Assembly: GCA_945878845.1 (NCBI GenBank)
Contig: CAMCUB010000003.1
Span: forward strand, 1-62,481
DNA: 62,481 nt
Reading direction: 5' to 3'
Source: Erythrobacter sanguineus
GTDB lineage: Bacteria; Pseudomonadota; Alphaproteobacteria; Sphingomonadales; Sphingomonadaceae
Under the pieces are notes generated by a model that had not been told where the DNA came from, did no database searches, and saw only the letters and a program-made list of their open reading frames with translations. This document shows positions 26,874-36,037 of the stretch, one piece after another. The stretch's first letter is position 1, and each line of letters starts with the position of its first letter. The position numbers and the translations under genes were made by a program.

Positions 26874-27486
26874 ATGCGCAAGGGCCTCATTTTCCTTATG
26901 CTTCTCGCCGGGTGGACAGCGCTCGGCTCGGCGGTCGAGGCGGGGCCAGAGCCGTCCTCGCGCGAGGCGTTCGACGCATGGGTGGGCGCTGACCCCGGGC
27001 GGGGACGCGAATTCGCCGCTCTCAGCGCCTACTTCGCCAAGGAGGGCGTCGCAGATGTGCTCCCCGTCTGGCAGCTGACGCGGGTCGATGGAGATTATGC
27101 GGCGCGCTGCAAGGCGGGGTTCTTCGTGCTCCCGCCGCGCGCCGACTGGCCGAACATCGTCCCCGCGCTCCGACTGGTGCGCAGGCATGTCGTGCCGGTG
27201 ACGGGGCGGGTCGAGGTCGCCTCGAGCTGGCGCTCTCCAGAGGTCAACACCTGCATCGGCGGCGCGCCGCGCAGCGCGCGCCGGGGACCGCGCTAAACTC
27301 TTCGCCGATCTGTGCGCGATGCAGCGCAATGCGGGGGCGGGCACGCGCATGGGCCTCGGCGCCTACTTCGACCCCGCGCGGCCGCAGGCCAACCCGCAGG
27401 GGCGCTTCCACATCGATGCCAGCGGCTATCGCACCTGGGGCTTCGACTATTCATCGCGCACCAATCCCTGCCCGAAGTTGGGCTAA
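26874..27486 (+). pseudogene. Frameshifted peptidase M15-like (D-Ala-D-Ala carboxypeptidase-type) gene
   Basis: The first frame (26874-27296) encodes a signal peptide (MRKGLIFLMLLAGWTALGSA) and a domain reaching VASSWRSPEVNTCIGGAPRSA, then runs out of frame and stops. A second frame takes over around 27280 with DRAKLFADLCAM and continues to HIDASGYRTWGFDYSS and a TAA at 27484-27486. In intact M15-type proteins of this kind (from memory), a segment with the zinc-binding SxHxxGxAxD motif joins these parts. Here that segment is missing, so both a frame change and a small deletion are implied. The product would be an inactive periplasmic peptidase fragment. Confidence 0.75.
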
Positions 27487-27533
27487 ACCCACTACGCCGC
27501 CTGCAAAATCAACGCTTTCCTACTCGCCCCGCG

Positions 27534-27635
27534 TCAGGCAGGCTTGCCCTTATGGCCCGCCTTTTCACCCTTCCCGCTCGTCTGAACAGCACGCCGGTGG
27601 GAGGGCAGGTTTTTCGTCTTTGGACTGTGTCTCAT
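27534..27635 (-). CDS. Possible 33-residue basic peptide downstream of rsmA
   Basis: An ATG at 27635 is preceded by TTGGAGACA and opens a very basic 33-residue frame containing PKTKNLPSHRRAVQTSGK and ending AGHKGKPA. It starts 23 bases after the rsmA stop on the same strand. Composition looks coding and the Shine-Dalgarno is close (three bases). No family recognised; it may be spurious. Confidence 0.4.
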   Translation of the reverse strand: MRHSPKTKNLPSHRRAVQTSGKGEKAGHKGKPA

Positions 27636-27657
27636 TGTCTCCAACACGGAGCGCGGT

Positions 27658-28482
27658 TCACCCCTGCAGCGCGCGCGCCAGGGCCACGAACTCGGCGACG
27701 CTGACGGTCTCGGCGCGGCGGGTCTCGTCGATGCCGAGCTGGCCAAGGGCTGCCAATGCGCCGGGGACGCCCTTGAGGCTCTGGCGCAGCATCTTGCGGC
27801 GCTGGCCGAAGGCGGCCTCGGTGAGGCGTTCGAGGGTGCGGGCCGAGACGCCCTCCGGCATGGCGGCGGGCGTGACGTGGACGATCGCGCTCATCACCTT
27901 GGGGGGCGGGGTGAAGGCGCTGCGGTGGACCTTCATGGCAAGCCGCGCCTCGGAGCGCCACTGGGCGAGCACGGCGAGGCGGCCGTACGCGTCTTCGTCC
28001 GCATTGGCGACGATGCGGTCGGCGACCTCGCGCTGGAACATGAGGGTGAGCGACTGCCAGAGCGGCGGCCAAGCCTCACCGCCGAGCCAGCGCACGAACA
28101 GCGCGGTGCCGACGTTGTAGGGGAGGTTGGAGAGGACGTGGAAGGGCTCGCCCTGCATCAGCGCGGCGTGGTCGAGCTTGAGCGCGTCGCCCTCGATCAC
28201 GGTGAGCCGGCCGGGGAAGGCCTCGGCGAGTTCGGCGAGGGCGGGGAGGCAACGGCGGTCCATCTCGATCGCGGTGACGCGCGCGCCGGCGCGCAGCAGC
28301 GCACGGGTGAGGCCGCCGGGGCCGGGGCCGACCTCGAGGACCGGCTGGTCCGCTAGATCGCCGGGCAGGGCGGCGATGCGGGCGAGGAGCTGCTCGTCGA
28401 GCAGGAAGTTCTGCCCCAACGCCTTGGAGGCGGCGAGGTTGTGACGCGCGATGACCTCGCGGATCGGAGGGAGGTCAGCCAC
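27658..28482 (-). CDS. rsmA: 16S rRNA dimethyladenosine transferase RsmA (KsgA)
   Basis: A 274-residue S-adenosylmethionine-dependent enzyme that dimethylates two adjacent adenines (A1518 and A1519 in E. coli numbering) near the 3' end of 16S rRNA during 30S maturation. NFLLDE (25-30), the SAM motif [14 protein letters not shown] (49-62) and the catalytic NLPY (119-122) are intact. The start overlaps the pdxA stop by eight bases, and the lptD-surA-pdxA-rsmA order is conserved in proteobacteria. Loss of this gene gives kasugamycin resistance in other bacteria. Confidence 0.97.
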   Translation of the reverse strand: MADLPPIREVIARHNLAASKALGQNFLLDEQLLARIAALPGDLADQPVLEVGPGPGGLTRALLRAGARVTAIEMDRRCLPALAELAEAFPGRLTVIEGDALKLDHAALMQGEPFHVLSNLPYNVGTALFVRWLGGEAWPPLWQSLTLMFQREVADRIVANADEDAYGRLAVLAQWRSEARLAMKVHRSAFTPPPKVMSAIVHVTPAAMPEGVSARTLERLTEAAFGQRRKMLRQSLKGVPGALAALGQLGIDETRRAETVSVAEFVALARALQG

Positions 28483-29482
28483 GCGCTTGCGCCATCTCGG
28501 CCGCCATCACCAGCGCGGCGGCCATGGCTCCGGGGTCGGCAATGCCTTGGCCCGCGATGTCGTAGGCGGTGCCGTGGTCGGGTGAGGTGCGGATGATCGG
28601 CAGGCCCAGCGTGACGTTGACGCCTTCGTCGAACTCCAGCGCTTTCAGGGGGATGAGCGCTTGGTCGTGGTACATGCACAGCGCCGCATCATACCCGGCG
28701 CGGGCGCGGGGGGTGAAAAGCGCGTCGCCGGGGACGGGGCCGAAAGCGGCGATCCCCTCGGCTTGCAGGGCGGCGATAGCGGGCGCGATGATGCACGCCT
28801 CCTCGTCGCCGAACTGGCCGCCCTCGCCCGCGTGGGGATTGAGGGCGGCGATGGCGAGGCGGGGCTGCGCGATGCCGAAGTCGCGGGTGAGGCCTGCGGC
28901 GACAATGCGCGCCTTGTGGGTGATGAGCTCCACCGAGAGCAAGGCAGGCACCTCGGCCAGCGCGACGTGCACGGTCAGCGGCACGGTGCGCAAGCTCGGA
29001 CCGGCGAGCATCATCACCGCGTCGCGATACGGGCGGGCGCAGGCGTCGGCGAGGAACTCGGTCTGGCCGGGGTACTCCCAGCCGATCGCGGCCAGCGCGC
29101 CCTTGGCGACCGGCGCGGTGACCAATCCGGAAGCGACGTCCGAGAGTGCGAACTTGGTCGCCCATTGCAGCGAGGCAAGCGCCAGCCGCGCGCCACCCTG
29201 CGAGGGCTCAGCCGGGTGCCACGGCCCGTCGAGCCCTGCCATCACGGGGAGGCCCGCGGCGTGAGCGAACAGCGCCTCGGCGGGCTCTGCGATTGGCACG
29301 ATCGGGCAGTCGATCCCGAGGCGTTCCGCGCAGGCCCTGAGCAACTCCGGCCCGCCGACCACGAAGGCGGGCGGCGCACGGCGCTCGGCGCGAAGGCGGG
29401 TCCAGGCGCCGAGGATCACCTCGGGGCCTATGCCTGCCGGATCACCGAGCGATATGGCAAGGGGAGCAGACGGTGAGGTCAA
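28475..29482 (-). CDS. pdxA: 4-hydroxythreonine-4-phosphate dehydrogenase PdxA
   Basis: A 335-residue NAD-dependent enzyme of pyridoxal 5'-phosphate biosynthesis, oxidising 4-phosphohydroxy-L-threonine before condensation by PdxJ. The N-terminus has the signature [37 protein letters not shown], the metal-site [10 protein letters not shown] and [20 protein letters not shown] are further hallmarks. It overlaps surA by ATGA (29479-29482) at its start and rsmA at its end. Confidence 0.97.
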   Translation of the reverse strand: MTSPSAPLAISLGDPAGIGPEVILGAWTRLRAERRAPPAFVVGGPELLRACAERLGIDCPIVPIAEPAEALFAHAAGLPVMAGLDGPWHPAEPSQGGARLALASLQWATKFALSDVASGLVTAPVAKGALAAIGWEYPGQTEFLADACARPYRDAVMMLAGPSLRTVPLTVHVALAEVPALLSVELITHKARIVAAGLTRDFGIAQPRLAIAALNPHAGEGGQFGDEEACIIAPAIAALQAEGIAAFGPVPGDALFTPRARAGYDAALCMYHDQALIPLKALEFDEGVNVTLGLPIIRTSPDHGTAYDIAGQGIADPGAMAAALVMAAEMAQARG

Positions 29483-30852
29483 TTGTACTCGATATAGGCG
29501 TCGTTGCGCAGATCGCGCAGCAGGCGCTGGGCCTGCTTGTTCACGCGCTCATCCTCGATGATCTTCATCACCGCCTGGAACGTCGGCGCGCCCGCGTCCT
29601 TGGGATCGTCGCGCCCGCACAGCATCAGCACGCGCACGCCTTCCTGAACGCCGCCGAAGGGCGGGGTGGCCTGACCGATCTGGAGCTGGAGCACTACGTC
29701 GCGCAGCTGCGGCGGCAGGTTCGCGGCCTTGATCTGGTCGTTGGCGATCACCTCGGCCCCGATCTTCGCCGCGCCGGCCTCGACATCGGCGCAGCCGCGC
29801 AAGCTGCTCAGATACTTGCCGAACTCGTCAACCTTGGCTTCGGCCTGCTCCTGCGTCACGCCGGGAGGGAAGGCGATCGAAATCTGCTTGAGGTTCAGGA
29901 TCGCCTCGGCCGGATCGGCCATCAGCACCTGGCGCTTGTTGATGAGGTAGATGATCGAGAAGCCGCCGGGGATCTCGATCGGGCCATTGAGCTGGCCGGG
30001 CTGCATCACCCGCACCGCCGCGCCGAGCTGCGGGGGCAGCTGGCCGATCCGCACCCAGCCCAGATCGCCGCCGACCACCTGCGTGCTCGCCTCGGAATAC
30101 TGCCGCGCATAGGCGACAAAGCTGCCGCCCTGCTGCAATTGCTGCATGATCGTCTGCGCGTTCTTGAGCACCGCCGCGCGGTTCTCGGTGCTTGCCGAAA
30201 GATAGATCTCGCCGATCCGGTATTCATCGGTGCCCTTGTCCTTGATCATCTGCTCAAGGACTTCGTTGACCTCTTCGGCCGAGATGTTGACGCGCGGCAT
30301 GACGTTGCGGCGGAGCAGGTTTTCCCATGCCACTTCGCCCTCGATCTGGCGCTTCAGCGACGCCGCCGAAGAACCGATCGATTCCAGATAGGTATCCATC
30401 TTCTTGGGATCGCTGCCGAAGTTCTGCGCGGCGAGCTGCTGGTAGGTCTCCTCGACCTCCTCGCGCTTGGCCGCGAGTTCGTCGGCCTCGGCGGCCTGGA
30501 TCTTGAGCGTCTCGTCGATCAGGTTGCGCAGCACCTGGACGCGCAGCCGCAGCATTTCGTCCTCGGGGATCGGCGCTTCCGAGGCCGCGGTCACCAGCGC
30601 CACGCGCTGGTCGATGTCGGTGCCGGTGATGACGTAGCCGTTGACGATCGCGGTCGCGGTGCGCTTGTCTGGGTCGGCACGCCCAAACAGGGTGATGTTC
30701 TCGGGCAGGCCGAAGGGATTGTCGGCGGTCGGCACGGCGACGGTCTGCGCGCCGGCAGCCATGGGCGCAGCGGCAAGGCCGAGCATCGCCGCCCCCGCAA
30801 GCGCGGTTCCGGCCTTGGCAAAGAGCGACTTCGAAAACAGCTTCACACTCAC
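29479..30852 (-). CDS. surA: Periplasmic peptidyl-prolyl isomerase/chaperone SurA
   Basis: A 457-residue periplasmic chaperone for outer-membrane proteins such as LptD. A signal peptide covers about the first 35 residues (LGLAAAPMAAGAQ). The SurA N-terminal domain (NGYVITGTDIDQRVAL onward) is followed by a parvulin domain (about 180-285) with RIGEIYLSA and VVGGDLGWVRIGQLPPQL; a second degenerate parvulin-like part follows. I take GTG at 30852 as start, with a second GTG six bases on. It lies 216 bases downstream of lptD and overlaps pdxA. Confidence 0.92.
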   Translation of the reverse strand: MSVKLFSKSLFAKAGTALAGAAMLGLAAAPMAAGAQTVAVPTADNPFGLPENITLFGRADPDKRTATAIVNGYVITGTDIDQRVALVTAASEAPIPEDEMLRLRVQVLRNLIDETLKIQAAEADELAAKREEVEETYQQLAAQNFGSDPKKMDTYLESIGSSAASLKRQIEGEVAWENLLRRNVMPRVNISAEEVNEVLEQMIKDKGTDEYRIGEIYLSASTENRAAVLKNAQTIMQQLQQGGSFVAYARQYSEASTQVVGGDLGWVRIGQLPPQLGAAVRVMQPGQLNGPIEIPGGFSIIYLINKRQVLMADPAEAILNLKQISIAFPPGVTQEQAEAKVDEFGKYLSSLRGCADVEAGAAKIGAEVIANDQIKAANLPPQLRDVVLQLQIGQATPPFGGVQEGVRVLMLCGRDDPKDAGAPTFQAVMKIIEDERVNKQAQRLLRDLRNDAYIEYN

Positions 30853-31038
30853 TCGTTCATTCCCGCCTTGTGGCTATCGCAGCGGGTGCGGATTGCACCC
30901 GATGCCGCGCCGATGCCCTGCACCGGCTGAATGGAAGCTGAGTCTGCGCCCGATCCCGGGGCGCGCGACCAGCCTGCGCCCGCGCTCCTTAACGCCATTT
31001 GTGCGCCCTGCCAATTCTTGCAGACGTCTGACCGGGGA

Positions 31039-31071
31039 TCAGCGGAAACCCAGATTGCGCGCCTCTGCTTA
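31039..31071 (-). other. In-frame second copy of the LptD C-terminal codons after its stop
   Basis: LptD ends RNLGFR then TAA (31071-31069). Continuing in the same frame, the next codons read AEARNLGFR and a TGA at 31041-31039. Both copies of RNLGFR differ only at third codon positions (CGG/CGC, AAC/AAT, CTC/CTG, GGG/GGT). A readthrough product would therefore end with the same outer-membrane terminal motif. Confidence 0.75.
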
Positions 31072-33348
31072 GCGGAACCCGAGGTTCCGCAGGGCGAAGA
31101 ACACCTGAAACGCATTGCCGCGCCGCGCGTCGCCCGCGTCGATGAAGTCGCGCCGCCAGGTTGCGCCGAACTCGATGCAGTCGTCCGAATAGGCAACGCC
31201 GAAGCGGGTGCGGATCGGCTGGAAGCCGTCGGGCTGGAACACCGGGTCCTCGTCCCGATCGGTGAGGTTGAACACCCCCGAGCCGAAGACCGACCACTTG
31301 CGCCCGATCGCCACGCGCGCGGCGGCGCGAAGTTCCTCGCGGTCGCGCAGATCTTCGACCGTGGAAATGTCGCGGTTCAGCCGCAGATAGCCGACTTCGA
31401 AATAGGTGCGGCGCGAACCGACAGTCGCGTCGACCTCGTTGCGGCGGATCGCGAGGTTGTCCTTGTCGAGCCGGAAGCGGTGGGTGAACTGCACGAGATT
31501 GCGGAAGCGCACCTCGGTGCGGCCGACGAAATCGGTGACGCGCTCGGACAGGCCGGTGCCCTCGGGGAACAGCCCGTCGCGCGGCGCTTCCAGGCGGAAG
31601 GACTGGCCGATGGTCGATTTGACGCGCCAGCCGGGGCGCTGCAATTCCCAGTCGACGCCCCAGGTCACCCGGCTGCCGTCCTCGACCCGGTCATAGCCGG
31701 GGAAGCGATTGAGCGCGAAGAGGTTCGAATCCTCAAGATCGATCGCGCGCGCATCCTCGTTGGGGACCGCGAAGTTGCGGATCCGCGGGGAGGCGACGAC
31801 CTGCAGGCGCGGCTTGAACACCTGCGTGCCGCCGAAGGCCTCGCCGACGAAGGGCCATTCGATGTCGAGCGCGGCGGTGGCGATGCCGCGCGTGGTCCAG
31901 CCCTCGGTCCCGCGATAGGCGAGCGTGGTGGTCGCGAGGCTGTTGTTGGTGTTGTAGACATCGCCGCGCACCAGCGCCGTCAGCGTCACGACTTGGCCGA
32001 GCGAGGTGAGGCGCTTCAGATCCCACTGCGCGCCCGCGAAGGCACGCTGGGTGTCCTGCCCCTCGTTGCGCAGCAGCGAGAGGCTGTTCGCCTGCACCAC
32101 AAGGTTGCCGCCGAGGATCTTGTCGCCGATCTTCTGGCGGTAGTCGATGGCCGGCAGCGCGAGCGGCACCTGCCCCTGATCGGCATTCAGCCGCAGCGTC
32201 TGCGTCGCCCAGCCAGCAATCGAGAGGTAGGAGCGGTCGGTCATGCGCTCGAGATTGATGGTCGAGCGCAGCCGGTCATCGCGGCTGATATCGTAGCGGC
32301 GCAGGAAGGTGCGGTCGGAGGCGAGGCGGATCGAGCCGGTCAGGCTCCAGTCGGGCGAGAACTGGAAACGGCCATTGGCATCGAGGTACCCGCGCGGGTC
32401 GCTGCGCAGGCTGGCGGCCCCCGTGAAGTCGGTCGCGCGGTCGGAGAAGGTGGCGTAGCCGGTGACCTGATAGGCGCCCTTTTCGGTGAGGTGCCGCCAC
32501 TTCGCGCTCGCCATCGGGGCAACGTTGGAGAAGACATAGGCGCCCAGCGTAAGGTCGGCATTCTCGGCGAGGCGCCAGTAATATTCGCCGCTGAGCTCCA
32601 GCCCGTTGACCTGCGTGATCCGCACGTCGGGCACCAGAAAGCCGCTCTCGGCCTTGCCGTCGGTGCGCACCGCGAGGCCGGGCAGCGGCAGAACGCGCGC
32701 GCCGAACAGCTCGAGCACCGCGCCCTCGAAGCGGATGCGGTTGGCTTTCTGGTCGTAGATCACCCGGCGCGCGGTGACGCGCCAGCTGGGATCCTGCGCG
32801 CAGCCCTCGGCATCCACCACCGGGCAGGCCGTGTAGGCGGCATCGGTGAGCACCGCGACGCCATCCTCGCCGCGCTCTGCCGAGCGTGCGGCAAGGCGGC
32901 CCCCGGCGCGCAGGGCGATGAGGAGTTCGCTCATCGCGCCGGTGTCGAATTCTTCCGTCAGTTCGACCTGATCGGTGAACAGCTGGTTCCCCGCATCATC
33001 GACAAGGCGGATGTTGCCGCTGGCGATGATCCGGCCGGTGTCGCGGAACCACACCACCTCGTCGGCGCGCACCGAGCGGTCCTCGGAGCGCAGGATCACA
33101 TCGCCGCGCGCGGTGACGGTGTCGGTCTGGTCGTTGTAGCTGAGCTCGCGCGCTTCGAAGTCGATCTGGCGGGGGGCCTCGGTGCTGGCGGCGGGGGCGG
33201 GGGCCGGCTGCGCTTCCTGCGCGGCGAGCGGCGCGGCGGCAAGCACCAGGGCAAAGCCGAGCGCGATACGCGAAACCGCACCCTGCGCCGGGAAGCGCGG
33301 GGCAGGGCGCGCGGGCACGCGCGGTCCGTCTTGCAAGCCTCCCGACAT
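31069..33348 (-). CDS. lptD: LPS-assembly protein LptD
   Basis: A 759-residue outer-membrane protein that, with LptE, inserts lipopolysaccharide into the outer leaflet. I chose the ATG at 33348; a TTG at 33384 is the only longer option. The signal sequence ends near LAAAPLAAQ. An OstA/LptA-like jellyroll follows (DFEARELSYNDQTDTVTARG onward), then the large barrel domain with many aromatic beta strands and the end VFFALRNLGFR. It heads the surA-pdxA-rsmA cluster and is divergent from pepA. A copy of its last six codons lies just past the stop. Confidence 0.95.
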   Translation of the reverse strand: MSGGLQDGPRVPARPAPRFPAQGAVSRIALGFALVLAAAPLAAQEAQPAPAPAASTEAPRQIDFEARELSYNDQTDTVTARGDVILRSEDRSVRADEVVWFRDTGRIIASGNIRLVDDAGNQLFTDQVELTEEFDTGAMSELLIALRAGGRLAARSAERGEDGVAVLTDAAYTACPVVDAEGCAQDPSWRVTARRVIYDQKANRIRFEGAVLELFGARVLPLPGLAVRTDGKAESGFLVPDVRITQVNGLELSGEYYWRLAENADLTLGAYVFSNVAPMASAKWRHLTEKGAYQVTGYATFSDRATDFTGAASLRSDPRGYLDANGRFQFSPDWSLTGSIRLASDRTFLRRYDISRDDRLRSTINLERMTDRSYLSIAGWATQTLRLNADQGQVPLALPAIDYRQKIGDKILGGNLVVQANSLSLLRNEGQDTQRAFAGAQWDLKRLTSLGQVVTLTALVRGDVYNTNNSLATTTLAYRGTEGWTTRGIATAALDIEWPFVGEAFGGTQVFKPRLQVVASPRIRNFAVPNEDARAIDLEDSNLFALNRFPGYDRVEDGSRVTWGVDWELQRPGWRVKSTIGQSFRLEAPRDGLFPEGTGLSERVTDFVGRTEVRFRNLVQFTHRFRLDKDNLAIRRNEVDATVGSRRTYFEVGYLRLNRDISTVEDLRDREELRAAARVAIGRKWSVFGSGVFNLTDRDEDPVFQPDGFQPIRTRFGVAYSDDCIEFGATWRRDFIDAGDARRGNAFQVFFALRNLGFR

Positions 33349-33486
33349 GGCCTTGCCTATTGCACCGCTCGCGCTTAATCGCAATCGCCATTACGGCCCG
33401 CCCGCGCGCGGTCTGCCGCAGCCCGGCGGCGCCCCGTCAGGCCCCGGCACAACCGTGTCTTTTGGCCAGTCTCTTTCGGAGTATCC

Positions 33487-34947
33487 ATGCAGATCCACCT
33501 CACCGCCGCCCCGCCCGCCGACATCCGCTTGCAGGCGCGGGTGGTGAACCAGGGGCAGGCGCTGGCCGGGCTCGATCCGGCGCTGGTCGAGGGCGCAGGC
33601 GCGAGCCGCTTCTCGGGCCGCGCGGGCCAGCTGTTCGAGGGCTTTGCCAGCATGGATGGTGCGGTGAAGCGCATCGCCATCGCCGGGCTGGGCGAGACAG
33701 GCAGCGCCGAACGCCGCGTCAATTGCGAGCGCGCGGGCGCCGCGCTGACCGCCAAATATCTCGTCTCGGGTGAGACCGCGATGGTGCTCGACCTTGGCGG
33801 CGCGGGGCTTTCTGCCGATGACGCCGCTGCTTTGCTGCTAGGCCTGCGGCTGCGCGCCTGGCGTCATGACGCATACCGCACGCGCCTTGCCGCCGACAAG
33901 CGCCCCTCGCTGACCGACGTCCACGTCACCGGCGCGCCCGAGGGCACCGCCGCAGCGTGGGAGCGCGAAGCCGCACTTGCCAAGGGCGTGGAGTTCACCC
34001 GCAGTCTCGTGACCGAACCCGCCAACATCATCTACCCCGAAAGTTTCGTCGCCGCCTGCAAGAAGGCGTTCGAGGGAACCGGGGTCGAGATCACCGTGCT
34101 CGGCGAGGCGGAGATGACGGCGCTCGGCATGGGCGCGCTGATCGGGGTCGGGCAGGGCTCGGTGCGCGAATCGCAGCTCCTCGCGATCCGCTGGAACGGC
34201 GGCGCGGCGGGCGAGAAGCCCACGGTCTTTGTCGGCAAGGGCGTGACCTTCGACACCGGCGGCATCTCGCTGAAGCCGCCGCCGGGGATGGAGGACATGA
34301 AGTGGGACATGGGCGGGGCGGGCGCGGTCGCAGGCGCGATGCTGGCGCTGGCGACCCGCAAGGCCAAGGCTAATGTCATCGGCGTCATGGGTCTCGTCGA
34401 GAACATGCCTGATGCCGCCGCCCAGCGCCCGGGCGATGTCGTCACCACCATGAGCGGCCAGACGGTCGAGGTGCTCAACACCGATGCCGAGGGCCGGCTG
34501 GTGCTGTGCGATGCGCTCCACTGGGCGCAGGAACAGTATGACGCGGCGCGGATCGTCGACCTCGCGACGCTGACCGGCGCGATGATCATCAGCCTCGGCA
34601 ATGAATATGGCGGGATGTTCGCCAATGACGACACGCTCGCGGCGCAGCTCTCCGCAGCGGGCCTCACCAGCGGCGACAAGCTTTGGCGCATGCCGCTCGG
34701 GCCGAATTACGACAAGCTGATCGATTCGCCGATCGCCGACATCAAGAATGTCGGCCCGCGCGAGGCCGGATCGATCACGGCGGCGCAGTTCCTCCAGCGC
34801 TTCATCAAGGACGGCACCCCCTGGGCGCACCTCGACATCGCGGGCATGGTCTGGTCGCAAAAGCCCGGCCACACCTGGGAGAAGGGCGCGACCGGCTACG
34901 GCGTGCGCCTGCTCGACCAGTTCGTGCGGGATGTGGTGGAAGGCTAA
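33487..34947 (+). CDS. pepA: Leucyl aminopeptidase PepA
   Basis: A 486-residue M17 aminopeptidase with two metal ions, removing N-terminal residues from peptides in the cytoplasm. The metal and catalytic region is intact: VGKGVTFDTGGISLKPP, MKWDMGGAGAV and NTDAEGRLVL (near residue 331). The C-terminal end HLDIAGMVWS and GYGVRLL is normal. It starts a plus-strand set that continues with DUF2256, a membrane protein and holC; pepA next to holC is a familiar proteobacterial arrangement. Confidence 0.97.
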   Translation: MQIHLTAAPPADIRLQARVVNQGQALAGLDPALVEGAGASRFSGRAGQLFEGFASMDGAVKRIAIAGLGETGSAERRVNCERAGAALTAKYLVSGETAMVLDLGGAGLSADDAAALLLGLRLRAWRHDAYRTRLAADKRPSLTDVHVTGAPEGTAAAWEREAALAKGVEFTRSLVTEPANIIYPESFVAACKKAFEGTGVEITVLGEAEMTALGMGALIGVGQGSVRESQLLAIRWNGGAAGEKPTVFVGKGVTFDTGGISLKPPPGMEDMKWDMGGAGAVAGAMLALATRKAKANVIGVMGLVENMPDAAAQRPGDVVTTMSGQTVEVLNTDAEGRLVLCDALHWAQEQYDAARIVDLATLTGAMIISLGNEYGGMFANDDTLAAQLSAAGLTSGDKLWRMPLGPNYDKLIDSPIADIKNVGPREAGSITAAQFLQRFIKDGTPWAHLDIAGMVWSQKPGHTWEKGATGYGVRLLDQFVRDVVEG

Positions 34948-34971
34948 GGGGGAGTTCCTGCCATCCCCAAG

Positions 34972-35124
34972 ATGCGCAAGAAGAGTGATCTCCCGACCAA
35001 GACCTGCCTGACGTGCGGGCTCCCTTTCACATGGCGCAAGAAGTGGGAGCGGGACTGGGACAATGTGAAATATTGTTCCGACCGCTGCCGCGGGAACGCC
35101 AAGTCGGGGGCCAAGGGGGGATGA
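34972..35124 (+). CDS. DUF2256 zinc-finger-like small protein
   Basis: A 50-residue protein. The core [20 protein letters not shown] followed by [12 protein letters not shown] matches the DUF2256 family, which has a CxxC...CxxxC pattern suggestive of a metal site. Its function is unknown. It begins 25 bases after the pepA stop. Its TGA overlaps the ATG of the next gene (ATGA at 35121-35124), so the two are coupled. Confidence 0.9.
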   Translation: MRKKSDLPTKTCLTCGLPFTWRKKWERDWDNVKYCSDRCRGNAKSGAKGG

Positions 35125-35543
35125 AAATGCGCGGGTTCCTGCGGGCGGGCTTGGTTGCGGCAGCACTGGCGAGTGCCAGCCCGGCGCTCGCCAGCGACTT
35201 TTCGGGGATCGGGCGGATTTTCCTGTGGGGCATCATTGCGCTGGGCGCGGTGATCATCATCCCGCTTGTGCTCGTGGCCCGCAAGGGTCGCAAAGGCAGC
35301 CCGGAAGGCAATGCCACCATCGCGATCACCGGCGCGGCGATCTTTGCTCCGGCCATCGTCTATCGCGACTACGACCAATGGGTCATCAACCCGTTTCCCG
35401 GTAGCGCCTCGGCGATGCTCGACGGCAAGTGGGAGGTGCTCTGGCCGGTCCCCCTGCTGTCGATCATCCTGTGCGCCAGCGGCGGCTATTGGCTGCTCCA
35501 GCGGATGGGCAAGCCCGCCGACGAGGGGGAGGGGCCTGCATGA
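35121..35543 (+). CDS. Small membrane protein between DUF2256 and holC
   Basis: A 140-residue protein with a signal-like N-terminus ([22 protein letters not shown]), a transmembrane segment (about 32-52), and two more hydrophobic stretches towards the C-terminus. Repeated Gly, Pro and hydrophobic residues with a Tyr-Arg-Asp-Tyr segment give no known motif. It overlaps both neighbours by ATGA. Function unknown; membership in a coupled operon with pepA and holC is all the context offers. Confidence 0.8.
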   Translation: MKMRGFLRAGLVAAALASASPALASDFSGIGRIFLWGIIALGAVIIIPLVLVARKGRKGSPEGNATIAITGAAIFAPAIVYRDYDQWVINPFPGSASAMLDGKWEVLWPVPLLSIILCASGGYWLLQRMGKPADEGEGPA

Positions 35544-35974
35544 AACTCGATTTCTGGCAGGTCACCGATGATCCGGTCGAGAAGGTCGTCGCGCTCATCG
35601 CCCGGCGCGTGCTGGGTGAGGGCGAGCGCGTGCTGGTGGTCGCCGCCGAGGCCGAACAGCGCGCCGCCATCGCCCGCGCGCTGTGGGAGGGCGGCCCCGA
35701 GAGCTTTCTGGCGAACGGCGAGGCTGACAGCCCCGGCGCGGATCGCCAGCCGATCCTTCTTGCCGCCGAGCCGGTCGCGGCCAACGGCGCAAGCCACGTG
35801 ATCCTCGCCGACGGGGCGTTCCGCGAATGCGCGGGCTTTGCGCGGGTGTTCCTGCTCTTTCCCCCGGGCCTAGCCCCCGCCGCGCGGCAGGCATGGCGCG
35901 CGGTGGACGGGCGCGATGGCGTGGAGCGCGCCTATTTCGCGCAGGAATCCGGGCGCTGGGTGAAGAAGGGCTGA
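35540..35974 (+). CDS. holC: DNA polymerase III subunit chi
   Basis: A 144-residue protein of the HolC family. Chi links the clamp-loader complex to single-strand binding protein at the replication fork. The start [20 protein letters not shown], the central ERVLVVAAEAEQRAAIARAL and the end FAQESGRWVKKG match alphaproteobacterial chi. The ATG overlaps the previous stop. Normal length. Confidence 0.92.
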   Translation: MKLDFWQVTDDPVEKVVALIARRVLGEGERVLVVAAEAEQRAAIARALWEGGPESFLANGEADSPGADRQPILLAAEPVAANGASHVILADGAFRECAGFARVFLLFPPGLAPAARQAWRAVDGRDGVERAYFAQESGRWVKKG

Positions 35975-36037
35975 GGGCTTGCGCCCGCGCCCGCGATAGG
36001 TGATCCTCCGGCCTGCATTGAGAAGGGGGACAAGGCG

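Noticed and set aside
30849..30995. Short leader-like minus frame ending in GTGA at the surA start
   Set aside because: It is the tail of a longer shadow frame over lptD, with low-complexity content and no ribosome binding site of note.
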